This document shows positions 38,501 to 47,242 of a stretch of 64,000 bases of DNA, piece after piece (the stretch's first letter is position 1; the number at the start of each line of letters is the position of its first letter). The translations under genes were made by a program, and so were the position numbers. The notes beneath the pieces are model-generated. The model made no database searches. It was given only the letters and a program-made list of their open reading frames with translations, and was not told the DNA's origin. Origin of the DNA: Erpobdella octoculata (Eukaryota; Annelida; Clitellata; Hirudinida; Erpobdellidae). Where the stretch lies: contig OZ022246.1 of assembly GCA_963978895.1 (NCBI GenBank), forward strand, positions 20,510,677-20,574,676, read 5' to 3'.

Positions 38501-41500
38501 TAGGCCTAATTTTCAGGTTTAGCCAGTGCTAATTTGGGCCTGGCCCGGCCTATTTGTATGAGCCTAAAATCCATATACTTGGCAGAAAAATCTTGGCTAG
38601 ACTTCAGGCCCAGTCCGTTAAAAAGCCCTAAAATCAAGGTCCGGCCCAGTCCGTGCAGTGTTCTAGTGTGGACTTTAAGGTGCAGAAAAATAGTTATTCT
38701 ATAATTTAATTACAGAAAAAGGACTGTGAAGAAAATCAAATATTAATTTCAGATTTTTTAAATATAAAAATGTGTACATTCCAAGCAAATGAGAAAGAAA
38801 AATGATTGAGTACTTTGATCCTCGTGAATGATCCAGATAATCTTAGGATTCCTTCTTCACACAAGCAGTTCTTCTCCAGGTATGTTAGCAACTAGGATTA
38901 GTAGCCATTTATTGGAATGAATTTTTATAAGAAATATGGAACTTGATACTCTACAATTTCCACAGAACAACTCATCAAGTTAAATGGAGCAAAAAGTTAA
39001 TTCAAACCTGGTGGAAAAACGTTGGCACTTTGACATGAGGGTCGTTTTTTAAATCTCTTTCAAGTAGAACTTGCAGCCTTACACCGAACACTCCTTCTTT
39101 ATCTGATTGTTTCGAAAAATTTAATTGATCATTTATTTAATTAGATAAACAAATTAAAAAAATTTTTAATCAAATTTTAATCAAATGCTCAAAAATACAA
39201 TATCTTTCTTCTTATGGTATCATAAAATAACTTTCAAAGATTTCATAGAATAAATGAACTTGAATACATAAACAAAACTAACATTTACAGTAACGTAAAC
39301 AAATTAACATTTAGTCTCATAAAAAATTACCATTTACAGTAACATAAACAAGATCAATAATAACAGTCACATAAACAAAACTAACAATTACATTCTGGTA
39401 AACAAAATTACCATTTACAGTCAAGTAAATAAAATTACCATTTACAGTCACGTAAACAAAATTACCATTTACAGTCACGTAAACAAGATCAATATTTACA
39501 GTCACACAAACAAAACTAATAATTACATTCTGTTAAACGAAATTACCGTTTACAGTCACGTAAAAGAAATTAAAATATAGTGTCACATTTACCTTTAATT
39601 TTCTTTTTACTTTTCTGTTTCGTAAAATTGATTTTAAACTTATCAAAAACTCCCATCAGTTCAATTTGCGCCAGTGCCTCGAGCATTTTTAAATCCTTTT
39701 TGCCTAAATCGTCTATAAGCGTTTTCTCCAGAAAGATCAACGTTGCCTTTGTGGGAATAAAAATCCATTCATTAGAAATAGATAAAAAAAATTGAAAAAG
39801 AATCCACAAGCACTAAATCTACTGGCACCAATATTCGCTGGCATGTTGGGTTTTTGAAATGCAGTTAATTTCGGTAAAAAATCAACATTAGCTCCTAGAA
39901 CATACAATGACTAAACGAAATAAATTTAAAGCAACCACCTTGTCACCAAATATGACCGGCAAGTTCATGCGTCCGTCGGAATCATCTCCTATACTTTTGT
40001 GCTTATTGTGATCATTAAATGATGGCAGACTTATACCAGTGCCTACAATAAAAGCAATTTAAAGTATATTATGTTTTTATAACTATCATACGTTACTGCA
40101 ATAAAAAATATTATTAATCACCTTGAGGCTCGTATTCATGAGCCGTCGATTGAAAAGGTGATATTCTTCTGTTCTGTAATAATTTATTGTCAATGAACTT
40201 AAAATAATGAAAAAACTACCTACAAATAATTATCTAGTCCATCGAACACAGACAAACCTTACTGCCGACACAATACAATTTGGTCTCTACTTCGGCAACA
40301 TCTTTTGGTTGGCAATCCCTGTCGTCTGGAAAGAGATATCGAACATCTTTCCTAGAAGACCGACTTCCGCCTTTCTTGCGAAGAGTGTCGACTCTCTTTC
40401 GAATCGTAGCCACTTGATTTTTAGTTAAGATCAACTCCAGGTCCTGGTAGAGATGATGGTTTTCGTCGTCATCTATTAGAAGAAAAACAATTATATATCC
40501 CAGTTCTCTGTCAATCTGCAGTTTAAAAACAAGAAATAATTTAGCATGAGTATATGTGAAAACTTGATGTCTTACTTTCAACTCAATTGATAACAAATTT
40601 TTCACAAAAAGTTTGTCATTTTATTAAAACAAGTCAAAAAGAATTCCGCATAGTTTGTAAGACTTTAACTGTTTAGTTTTTAGTTTCTAGTTACTTAACT
40701 TACATCAACTATTTGTATGTTAACTAAATCGACTTCTTTAAACCTTTTCAAATAGAGATGGACAAGTATGAATGAATTCCATCACTATTGTGATTATAGT
40801 ATTGAAAATTTGGTATTTCTTATGAAATCTCTTATATTAACTTTGCCATGGTTGCTTTCTTGTGGACAAATCTTGAAAATAAAAATTAACAAAAATTTTC
40901 GTCACCCAATTAGTGATGTTAATATCGTTTGTTTGGGCAATCCGATTATCGTTTCTATAAATCCAATTTTAAACCGATTATCGTTTTAATTAGGCGGAGG
41001 CCATGTTTAAAAAGAAAAATAAATAAACTGAAAACATAGATAACAAAATATCCATAGACTAAAATCCAAAAATTGCAAAGTACGTAAGTATGTGAAAGTA
41101 TTTAAATCCAGAAACCAAACTTTGTTTAAATATCAAATAAGTCCTGATTCCTATTCAAAAAACCAAAGAGCAGGAGCGGAAGATTGTAATTGTATTTTAA
41201 TGTACCCGTTAACAAACGTGCTGCATGGAGAGCTCGTGAGCTTTAAACAAAACTCATCCTTTGTGGTGGCCATATTGAATAACATAAACAATAAATCTTG
41301 GTGGGAAATGGAAAGACTTAATGCCGAAATTCAATTTTGTTGATACAAAAGGTTGAAAAACAATATAATGCGATTATCGTATTGCTAAATAAAAAAATGA
41401 TAATCGTTTTCAAAAACGATAATCGGATTTCCGATTATCGTTTAACATCCCTATACCCAATCAAGCTAAAACTTAGAAAATAGACTTTCTTCTCATGACA

Positions 41501-42230
41501 ATGCATTCTATTAAATTCTAAAAAAATTACAATATTAGCCATAAAAATTTTTATTATAATCTTTTATCTGTTTCAAAAATTCCAAAGTTCAAGGAACACA
41601 TACAATTTTTTTTCTATAATTTATTGGTAAAATATTTGATGATTATAAAATGTTGATGAACAAGCCAATATAAAACAAAGTTTTAAACTAAATGCTTTTT
41701 ATTAAAACTCAAATTTTAAAACAAATTTTACATTATTATTATTTTGTTAATCAAGTCACAATATGCAAAATTAAGATTATTTAAATTAATTGACTTATTG
41801 CAAAACTAATTATTGAATATTGCATTGTCATTAAGCAAGAGCATGTATACTAAAGCTTGAAGAAAATTTATAATCAAGAAGTAATTAAAAAATTGATTGG
41901 AAAAATAAAAACAGAGATTAAATTAGAGAAGTTAACAAAAGTATTTATAATAAAAATAACCTTTAATGTTTGGAATGATGTTTTCAAAACCAACGGATGT
42001 CAAGAAGTCTGTTGCCTGATCAGATTCTAAATGATTTATTGATGTTTAAAGTAATTAAATAACGCAAATTATTGAAATCTTTATAATTTTATAACAAAAA
42101 AATTACCATCAACAAGCGATTCTACACAGTCCTTATCATTAGCTGGTTCAATGAAACTCCTACTTTCTTTGATTTTTTTCCACTCACTGAAATATTCGCC
42201 CAGAATCATTCCGGCAATTTCTTGCGACAT
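26533..42230 (-). CDS. Rho GTPase-activating protein, ARHGAP18/28/40 family
   Basis: Sixteen exons on the minus strand in coding order: 42107-42230, 41961-42026, 40258-40472, 40122-40173, 39939-40042, 39593-39746, 39008-39102, 38814-38891, 38214-38373, 37766-37848, 36127-36381, 34514-34570, 34127-34192, 26939-27039, 26776-26849, 26533-26651. They sum to 1803 bp (600 residues plus stop) with every junction in phase. The N-terminal part matches the conserved region of this family (EYFSEWKKIKES, later AQIELMGVFDKF). The RhoGAP domain follows, with FGVRLQVLLERD, the arginine finger in EGILRLSG, FLRDLPSPLL and AMIMAPNLF. The C-terminus has the family's ubiquitin-like tail (VTVHLESGHEEV, LHEIGGNIG, NPHAKYEV). 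By family knowledge it stimulates GTP hydrolysis by Rho-type GTPases and acts in the cytosol on actin and cell shape. Start: ATGTCGCAA at 42,230 with A at -3; further upstream exons are possible because human ARHGAP18 is somewhat longer. Intron 13 holds the LTR retrotransposon in antisense. A Ser/Ala-rich insert lies after APNLF. Confidence 0.9.
27082..27086. repeat. Target-site duplication, left (ATCAT)
   Basis: ATCAT immediately before the 5' LTR equals ATCAT at 34,000-34,004 after the 3' LTR. Because the site is an ATC microsatellite, the match is weaker evidence than usual. Confidence 0.7.
27087..27482 (+). repeat. 5' LTR, 396 bp
   Basis: Starts TGTCACGCCCGCG and ends CGAAGTCGTGACA, with the inverted tips TGTCAC/GTGACA. 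By reading it matches the 3' LTR base for base. It contains TATTTATAAGG (about 27,240-27,250) as a likely TATA element and AATAAA (27,378-27,383) as a likely poly(A) signal. Confidence 0.95.
27240..27250 (+). promoter_or_regulatory. Putative TATA element in 5' LTR
   Basis: TATTTATAAGG lies about 140 bp upstream of AATAAA (27,378-27,383) in the LTR, the usual order U3 promoter then R/U5 poly(A) signal. Inferred from sequence only. Confidence 0.5.
27493..27510 (+). promoter_or_regulatory. Putative tRNA primer binding site
   Basis: TGGTGGCAACGGTGGTAT begins 10 bp after the 5' LTR. It starts with TGG, as expected for pairing with a tRNA 3' CCA end. The donor tRNA was not identified, so this is tentative. 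Confidence 0.4.
27905..33133 (+). CDS. Gag-Pol polyprotein of the LTR retrotransposon (1742 residues)
   Basis: A single frame from ATG 27,905 to TAG 33,133. In order: an Ala/Arg/Glu-rich coiled coil (about 50-135) with a repeated AEAKLEEDRANRR-like motif; a capsid-like region; a CCHC zinc knuckle (C364, C367, H372, C377); an aspartic protease with D498-G-G in ALIDGGAEV; a linker with five 29-residue repeats (about 643-787); integrase HHCC (H881, H888, C915, C918); integrase core D952, D1017, E1053 with exactly 35 residues between the last two; a GPY/F-like segment (KKWQGPGVIVKV); reverse transcriptase with MPFGLKSAG and FIDD (D1477, D1478); and RNase H with ATDASG (D1626) and SDHNPLTYL. Function by family: particle formation, cDNA synthesis and integration. 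No stop or frameshift separates gag and pol, so the means of setting the Gag:Pol ratio is not visible. All catalytic residues I can identify are present, apart from the unusual second residue of the protease triad. Confidence 0.95.
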   Translation: MIRTPTVEESVALDSPTGILSEEHYQFVDDSRRPRRVSEDTNVSKNFKSELAERKLALREAELAAKEAKLEEDRANRRLAEAKLEQESRLADAKLEEDRANRRLAEARLDEDRATRRLAEAKLELERERIQDHNSLEVSLSVRTSRFLNAMKGIMAEFPSDPAAIPGYFQYLENQFASYQVDDDVKPKILQAHLNNRARSILSRLTVVQLGDYEELKQILLQEFRVTPSLLRERFYAVKRRPGETYSQVASELHTALSYYIKSRNIDENFHQLVSLMCADRLKQLMSPSCADFILTQERDDWLNHLELSRVADSYMATHEHETRPPRFNNPKPTDKGSGSPIPNRMTKISIDPNMDKDKKYGLCFKCHKKGHSFKECPLHKFPSSNLPNPRINCCQTENSFNCLGDRKTFVDDKNLSSQSKNSRNCLDDRKTLVDGKNLSSHSENSFRGLVDRKIMFDGQKSFPCPEACPIIDVDDYHIRSYENVFIDQLPSIPALIDGGAEVCCIREDLIKSLRRVPHKFIKLSGLKGQPEIVGCVRLVVRPDLVGDDIVNLAPKVRAWFAVVPNLNEQIIITPSVSNLLKTISLYDTVAYPIKNKQNAHDSDVNVPSLEITNSQYFVLDEPRNDEHSPDVALILGEGVSRAADARKVDSQADTCQDIDVSVVSGDDICPGADARKVDSQTDTCQDIGASVVSGDDICPGADARKVDSQTDTCQDIGASVVSGDDICPGADARKVDSQTDTCQDTGASVVSGDDICPGADAREVDSQTDTCQDIGVSVVAGDDICPGADAGGSDSRTDARFTTTNDDCQGVDDSNDPDAFAKEQHDCPSLKSFWLLGIDKRKNFYIDRGLLFHKENQWGHSIKQLCLPRSRILAVLQMGHDAPYSGHMAAKSTRQRIRLSFWFPDMEKQVQTYCESCPVCQLRAPVRKRDRVPITPIPRGDELPFNHLVMDCIGPIIPAGDSVTIRPKYNYALVVVDLFSRWPMAYPLRSLDAKSVCEILIQIFMTFSIPRIISSDCGTNFKNQLTTTFLKCLGCSPRFNTPGHPEASGLVERCNQSLKNMIFKLVEAHPKEWFKVLPFVLWSLREKPSSTTHIAPYTLVYGTLPRGPLAILRDSWSNEKELPFHLGKNPYKYLADLRQNLQLAKEFAEIAGDQEQSNYARKYNVRSSDRSFCVGDRVIILAPVKGGSKFMKKWQGPGVIVKVKAPYSYLVEIEGCKHHLHANKIRKYHDRIETAINNNCSVVYEKDHEFGLIDFPSKFDPCQDKPPSCRVAKGCLDHLSQDYRTQLCDIIDDFPEIFSESLGVCSVVSHKIAISPDFTPKHLRAYRTPELLKVEVANQIQDMLRQGVIVPSQSPMVSPMVCVLKGPKGEKGVRIAIDYRHVNRYTKGDCFPIPDIPNVLQKVGRAKFISCFDARKGYWQIPIAPESAWLTAFSCEEGLFEFRRMPFGLKSAGNTFMRAISMILQPIRSFTEPFIDDFAVISSSWEEHKLHLLQFFTIIKNVGLTLNLEKCRFVQPKVVFLGHVVGSGIVAPDPDKIAIVQEIKPPTNKKEVKRIMGLFSYFRNFIPNLAQTAHPITELTKKGVPNKILWESKHQVALQKLIDDLTNATTLSTIDYSKGFGLATDASGVAVGCCLFQGSGEGAEVPIAFASLKLTPTQTRWSTIEREAYAVVWALSKFKSWILLSEIVIFSDHNPLTYLTESVSKSAKLTRWALAIQEFNLTFKYRSGKQNIVADVLSRLS
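29831..30265 (+). repeat. 87-bp in-frame tandem repeat in pol, 5 copies
   Basis: Each 87-bp unit encodes 29 residues containing DARKVDSQTDTCQDIGASVV and then SGDDICP. The middle copies differ by only a few bases. It lies between the protease and integrase domains, is acidic and Cys-containing (two Cys per unit), and keeps the frame. Such near-identity means recent expansion. Confidence 0.93.
33134..33591 (+). other. 3' non-coding region of the retrotransposon
   Basis: About 460 bp between the gag-pol stop and the polypurine tract with no domain I recognise. An open frame of about 90-110 codons in two overlapping readings is not supported as an envelope or other gene. Confidence 0.5.
33592..33601 (+). 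promoter_or_regulatory. Polypurine tract
   Basis: AGGGGGGAGG, two bases before the 3' LTR, is the expected plus-strand primer for reverse transcription. Confidence 0.85.
33604..33999 (+). repeat. 3' LTR, 396 bp
   Basis: Same sequence and length as the 5' LTR, followed by the 5-bp duplication ATCAT. Confidence 0.95.
36985..37445. repeat. AT-rich tandem repeats in a RhoGAP intron
   Basis: From 36,985 to 37,165 there are copies of AATGTAGTAGRAATGATATA. From about 37,205 to 37,445 there are two to three copies of a roughly 110-bp unit containing TAGAAATGAAGTCAGAATAT and GAATATATAGAATAT. All are intronic between exons 10 and 11. Confidence 0.75.
37560..37765. repeat. (AAAT)n-rich intronic microsatellite
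   Basis: Interrupted AAATAAATA and ATATTAAAATAAATA units just downstream (in gene sense) of exon 10. Confidence 0.85.
38452..38665. mobile_element. hAT-like MITE, second family, intronic
   Basis: The ends TAGAGGACTTCACGGGCTG and (inverted) TAGAACACTGCACGGACTG form imperfect inverted repeats. The 8-bp flanks TTTTGGAC and GTGTGGAC match at 6 of 8. The interior is GGCCTGGCCCGGCC-rich with no transposase. It lies between RhoGAP exons 8 and 9. Confidence 0.5.
39285..39560. repeat. About 27-bp minisatellite in a RhoGAP intron
   Basis: Roughly ten degenerate copies of AAAATTACCATTTACAGTCA plus CGTAAAC, between exons 6 and 7 of the RhoGAP gene. Confidence 0.8.
40747..41455. mobile_element. Possible hAT-like remnant (ACGATAATCGG termini), intronic
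   Basis: The right end CCGATTATCGTTTAACATCC plus CTA and the left TAGAGATGGAC are loosely inverse. Several internal copies of ACGATAATCGG in both orientations occur. No target duplication was found, and an 83-codon frame inside has no recognisable domain. Similar CGATTATCGG motifs recur at 45,628-45,790. Confidence 0.3.
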
Positions 42231-43070
42231 TTTCAAAACTGCCGTAACAAATAATTTATTTCTGACTAGCAAAAAACAATCAACAGTCACTGCTGTTATG
42301 GTACAACTAATAGACTTTAGTATAGATTCTATGGGGCTTAATTTAGGTGACCATGCAGGCAAGAAGGAGGCTAAAGTTATCGTTTAACACTTTTTTGATT
42401 TTTAAATAAAAATCTCTACCAAAATTCAAACCATGATATGACTCTCCTCTTCCAATATGATTAAATCATACCCAGTGGCGTATCTAGAAGCTTCTGGAGG
42501 GATGCATTTCAGAAATTGTTCACATTCTCTTCAAAAAAGCTGATGACCGGTGAGGGATAGCCGTAAGTATTTTTCCTGATTTTTTTTAAAGACTTCCTAT
42601 TTATCCTACCAAAAAAAGCTACGGTAATTTTCCAAAAACCAGGTCTTATACCCAAAATAATATCAATTGATACTTAGGTGGAAGGATGCATCTCTCCACC
42701 CCTCCCCGCTTGTACCTTCGTATTTATTTATTTATTTATATAGATATAAAAGGTAATATGTGTGTGAGAGGCAGTGAGAGCATTCGCTTATCACATCCAA
42801 GCCGCTGGAGCAACATTTGGCATGCAGGTAGACTTCATTAATAAGAAAATTTTAAAAAATCTGTTATTTATTTGCCGTTTCGTTGGCAAAAAAAGAAAAA
42901 ACTAAGCAAAAAAACCCGGGCAACACCGGGTAACTCTGTCAGTAAGCTATATATAATGACGGGAAAATTTTGCCCCTTCGCCTCCCCCCCCCCGAAAATG
43001 CTGAATTTACGTCCCTGTTGGCAGGTTGGCAAATTCAATAGTTGCAAAGCCGTTGTTTTATTTTATTCAA
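42231..43070. other. Intergenic, upstream of the RhoGAP gene; repeat remnants
   Basis: CAGTGGCGTATCTAG near 42,474 looks like the end of a hAT-type repeat. TGACCGGTGAGGGATAGCC (about 42,544) matches a segment near 59,727. AAACCCGGGCAACACCGGGT near 42,911 is an inverse copy of the GTTGCCCGGGG repeat starts at 43,085. No gene is supported. Confidence 0.4.
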
Positions 43071-43430
43071 TACTAGCGGGGGCACCCGGCGTTGCCCGGG
43101 GTTTTTAGAGGTTTTTCTAATGTTTGACTCTCTCGCTCCCGTTTCCTTCCCCGCTTGTTTACCCGCTCCCGGTCGCTTTCCCGTTCCTGCTTGCTCTCCC
43201 GTTCTCGGTCGGTTTTTCCTCCCGGTCGCTTTCCCGTTCCCGGTAGGTTTTTTGCTCCAGGCCGTTTTTCCGCTCCCAGACGCTTTCCCGTTTCCGGTTT
43301 TTTCCCCGTTCCCGGTCGATTTCCCGTTCCGGGTTGCTTTCCCGCTCCCGTTTACTTTTCCTCTCTCGGTCGCTTTTCCGCTCCCGGTTGCTTTCCCGTT
43401 CTCGGTCGCTTTCAAAGTTGTGTGATAATT
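43071..43430 (+). repeat. GTTGCCCGGGG repeat with about 18-bp CGCTCCCGGTCGCTTTCC array
   Basis: Begins ACTAGCGGGGGCACCCGGCG and TTGCCCGGGGTTTTTAGAGG, then about 18 degenerate copies of CGCTCCCGGTCGCTTTCC. It is much more GC-rich than its surroundings. A second partial copy lies at 43,515-43,650 and an inverse array at 46,405-46,560. Confidence 0.75.
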
Positions 43431-43466
43431 TAATTACGATCGGATGAATGGTGTAGCAATGCATAA

Positions 43467-43484
43467 AGGACATACATACATACA

Positions 43485-43514
<30 letters not shown>
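43467..43514. repeat. (CATA)n microsatellite
   Basis: Short CATA array separating two copies of the GTTGCCCGGGG repeat. Confidence 0.9.
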
Positions 43515-43515
<1 letters not shown>

Positions 43516-43650
43516 TGCCCGGGGTTTTTAGAGGTTTACCTAATGCGTTTCTTTTTCGCTCCCGTTTCCTTCCCGCTTGCGCTGCCGCTCCAGGTCGTTA
43601 TCCGTTCCCTATCGCTTTTCCGCTCATTTTTTCGCTCTCAGTTCCCCCCC
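43515..43650 (+). repeat. Second copy of the GC-rich repeat
   Basis: Begins TTGCCCGGGGTTTTTAGAGG as at 43,095 and continues with CGCTCCCGTTTCC-like units. It ends in CCCCCC before the next CATA array. Confidence 0.7.
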
Positions 43651-43664
43651 TAGATCCGATTCTA

Positions 43665-44768
<1,104 letters not shown>

Positions 44769-44999
44769 TTACAGTGCAACACCGACTCCAAAACCGTATT
44801 TGTAGCAGCAAACAGCAAAAACAACCCAAATGAGAATAGCCATCATTGTAACAAGCATTATTACATCAGAATGTCTTATGATATATTTCATAAAAGTTTC
44901 GTTATCATATTCGTAATCGGTATCGGTCGTATCTTCTTCAGCGTTGTATTTGACGAATGGCAAGTCGTCCGAGAAGTTAGCCAATTTGGAGGACAGCAT
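44769..44999 (-). CDS. Possible single-pass membrane microprotein (76 residues)
   Basis: An intronless minus-strand frame starts at ATG 44,999 in a good context (A at -3, in-frame stop upstream). An acidic N-terminal half (NAEEDTTDTDYEYDNE) is followed by KYIIRH and a hydrophobic stretch DVIMLVTMMAILIWVVFAVC of membrane-span length, then a short tail CYKYGFGVGVAL. This charge and hydrophobicity pattern is that of a small single-pass membrane protein. No family is recognised. It sits alone between the RhoGAP gene and the ALYREF gene. It could be a chance frame. Confidence 0.42.
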   Translation of the reverse strand: MLSSKLANFSDDLPFVKYNAEEDTTDTDYEYDNETFMKYIIRHSDVIMLVTMMAILIWVVFAVCCYKYGFGVGVAL

Positions 45000-46404
45000 T
45001 TTGGATCTGATCAGATGTTAGCCATTTAGAATTATGAATTAAAGTCTGCTGTGATGGATAAAAACAGCATTTCAGCAAGTTTTAATTCTTTTCATGTTGT
45101 AAACGTCTTGTTATTCAAAAATATAGAAGTTGTTTGTATAATTTATTTTGTTTGTTTTGTAAATTAAAATTTTTAAAATGACGACAGCCAAGGATGGCAA
45201 TTACTGCTGCGAGATAAACTGTTTCAAATTAAATTTTGTAATTTTAAAACATTGTTCAACTTTGTTTATGTTAGAAATTTCTTATGAGGGTAAGTAGGTA
45301 GGTTACAGCTGTTTGCAAAGAGAGATCAGGGAAGCGATGTATTAATTAATCGATTCCGCGATTGTTTCGCCTTTTAAAATGCTTTTCAGAACTAAAAATT
45401 CTGCTTTAGATTGCGTGTCTTATGATTGTTTTCTTTTACTAAAGCTGTACCGAATATAACGGGTTTCCACTATGTGGCCGAATATGCACGAATAATTAAT
45501 TAAACTGTCATCAATGCCTCAATGCTGTGAGCTATCAAAAACATCAGTCGTTCCATGTTGTCAGCATTAAAGTGACTTTTCGTTTCACTGAAGGTATTGC
45601 CATTCAGTCTATGAACAGCTTCGGTTGATTATCGGCCCTTTTGCCGATAATTTGTCTTTTTGCCGATAATCGGTATCGGCCGGTTATCAGCTCGTTTGCA
45701 AATAAATCGGTATCCATCGATTATGGGCTAATCCTTTTGCTGAAAAGCGGTATTGGTAGTTTCTCTATTGGTATAGGCCGATTGTGGTACCAATGTCTAA
45801 TTTTGTATCGGGCAGCAACGATGCATTCAGTACGTGGAGTGGGTGGTGTTATTTATATGGTGGTTCAATTATTCCAAGTAGGCATGTAATAATTTGAGTT
45901 CCTGATGGAATGAAACAATATCTGTGTTCAAGTCAAAGTTCAACTCGATTATGTAAATCTCGAAGATAAAGAGAAAATGTGTTTCCATTTGATCCGAACA
46001 AGTAAAACACAGATCTTAAATCAAACTATGAACAGCGTGAAATTAAAGGGTGCAAATGCTAGTTTTGTAACAAAAATTTCAAAGGGTGCAAAGTGATATG
46101 TTTCTTCCTTGCAAAGGGTACATGCACCTTTTTGTACCCTAACTGGCTACGGGCCTGGACAAGCGAAAGTCGACTTTAAGCATGATTCGGTGAAGGACTT
46201 GTATGGGACTTGACAGTAACTCGGATCAGGTTCAAATTTTAATAGAAGCTGTTGTCATCTGACTTAAGACTGTGTGCAAAAACTTTCGCTACGGTATCAA
46301 AAAGTTGGTCAAATTGACGATAGCAGATTTTGATATAAGTACATAAATATATAGACGGAAGCAAGCTAATAGCAGGAAGTTGCCTCAAAAAATTGAAATC
46401 AGTC
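45000..46404. other. Intergenic with dispersed repeat remnants
   Basis: Repeated CGATTATCGGCC and TTTTGCCGATAAT motifs occur at 45,628-45,790. The string CTGGCTACGGGCCTG near 46,143 matches a common hAT-MITE terminus type but its partner end is not seen. No gene is supported. Confidence 0.4.
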
Positions 46405-46560
46405 AAAAAATGAGCGAGAGCGGGAGAGTGAGTGGAAACGGGAACGGGAGAGCGAGAAGTGGAAAATGAGCGGAAACGGGAACGGAAGAACGAGCGGAAA
46501 CGGAAAAGCGACCGTGAGCGGAAAAGCGACCGGGAACGGGAGAGCAAACGGAAACGGTAA
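46405..46560 (-). repeat. Inverse copy of the 18-bp GC-rich array
   Basis: GGAAACGGGAACGGGAGAGC-like units are the reverse complement of the CGCTCCCGGTCGCTTTCC units at 43.1-43.4 kb. Confidence 0.75.
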
Positions 46561-47242
46561 CAATTTACAATTTAATATATACAACAATAATTAACAATTA
46601 AATAATATAAAAATAGTAGCCTAAGTAAATAATATAAGAATAGTAGCCTAAGTTTTTAAATTACTTTGATTTCGAGAAACCGAGACGATAAACAGCGAAT
46701 GTAAACAAAACATAGCTCTGATACAATAGCGAAAATATTTAAAAAAATTAATTTTCTAAAACATTCAAAAACATTTGAACGATATACAGTAATTAAAAAA
46801 ATAATAGTATAGTATATAGTATATTATATATTACTTTTGATATATTGATATATTGATATAATTGATATAAGTAAAATAATACTCATTTTGATTTTGAGAA
46901 ATCGCGACAACCAAAAACGACGGAACAGAAGTCGAAAGCAACCCTAAGCTCGTTAAGCCGCGATATAATTGCATAGATAAAATATTTCTAAAAATTAATT
47001 TTCTAAAATTGCATAGATAAAATATTTCTAAAAATTAATTTTCTAAAAACATTCAAAACAATTTTTTTTAATAAATGAGATTATTTGTTAGGTGGTAAAT
47101 GTTTATTATGTAAAATTTCGTGCAAATCCCTTCATTGGTTTTGGCGTTATTAATGAACATACGTTGCCTTTTATATATATAGATAGGCTTCGAAGTTTGT
47201 TGCATCGTGTTCTTGTATCTATCGTCGAAATACGCAGTTATA
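46561..47242. other. Upstream region of the ALYREF gene
   Basis: AT-rich. A perfect 40-bp tandem pair spans 46,968-47,048. The final 40 bp before ATG 47,243 presumably hold the 5' untranslated region. No TATA element is clear. Confidence 0.4.

Noticed and set aside
42231..42362. Upstream extension of RhoGAP exon 1 (frame open to 42,362)
   Set aside because: The extra residues (MPAWSPKLSPIES...) resemble no family N-terminus and faintly recall a transposase end; the ATG at 42,230 has better context. Upstream spliced exons are still possible.
43042..43433. 92-127-codon Pro/Phe/Arg-rich frames
   Set aside because: All come from the 18-bp GC-rich array, whose period is a multiple of three.
47207..47242. 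Upstream in-frame start for ALYREF
   Set aside because: The upstream codon is GTG, not ATG, and the added residues are not conserved in the family; ATG 47,243 gives the expected N-terminal motif spacing.
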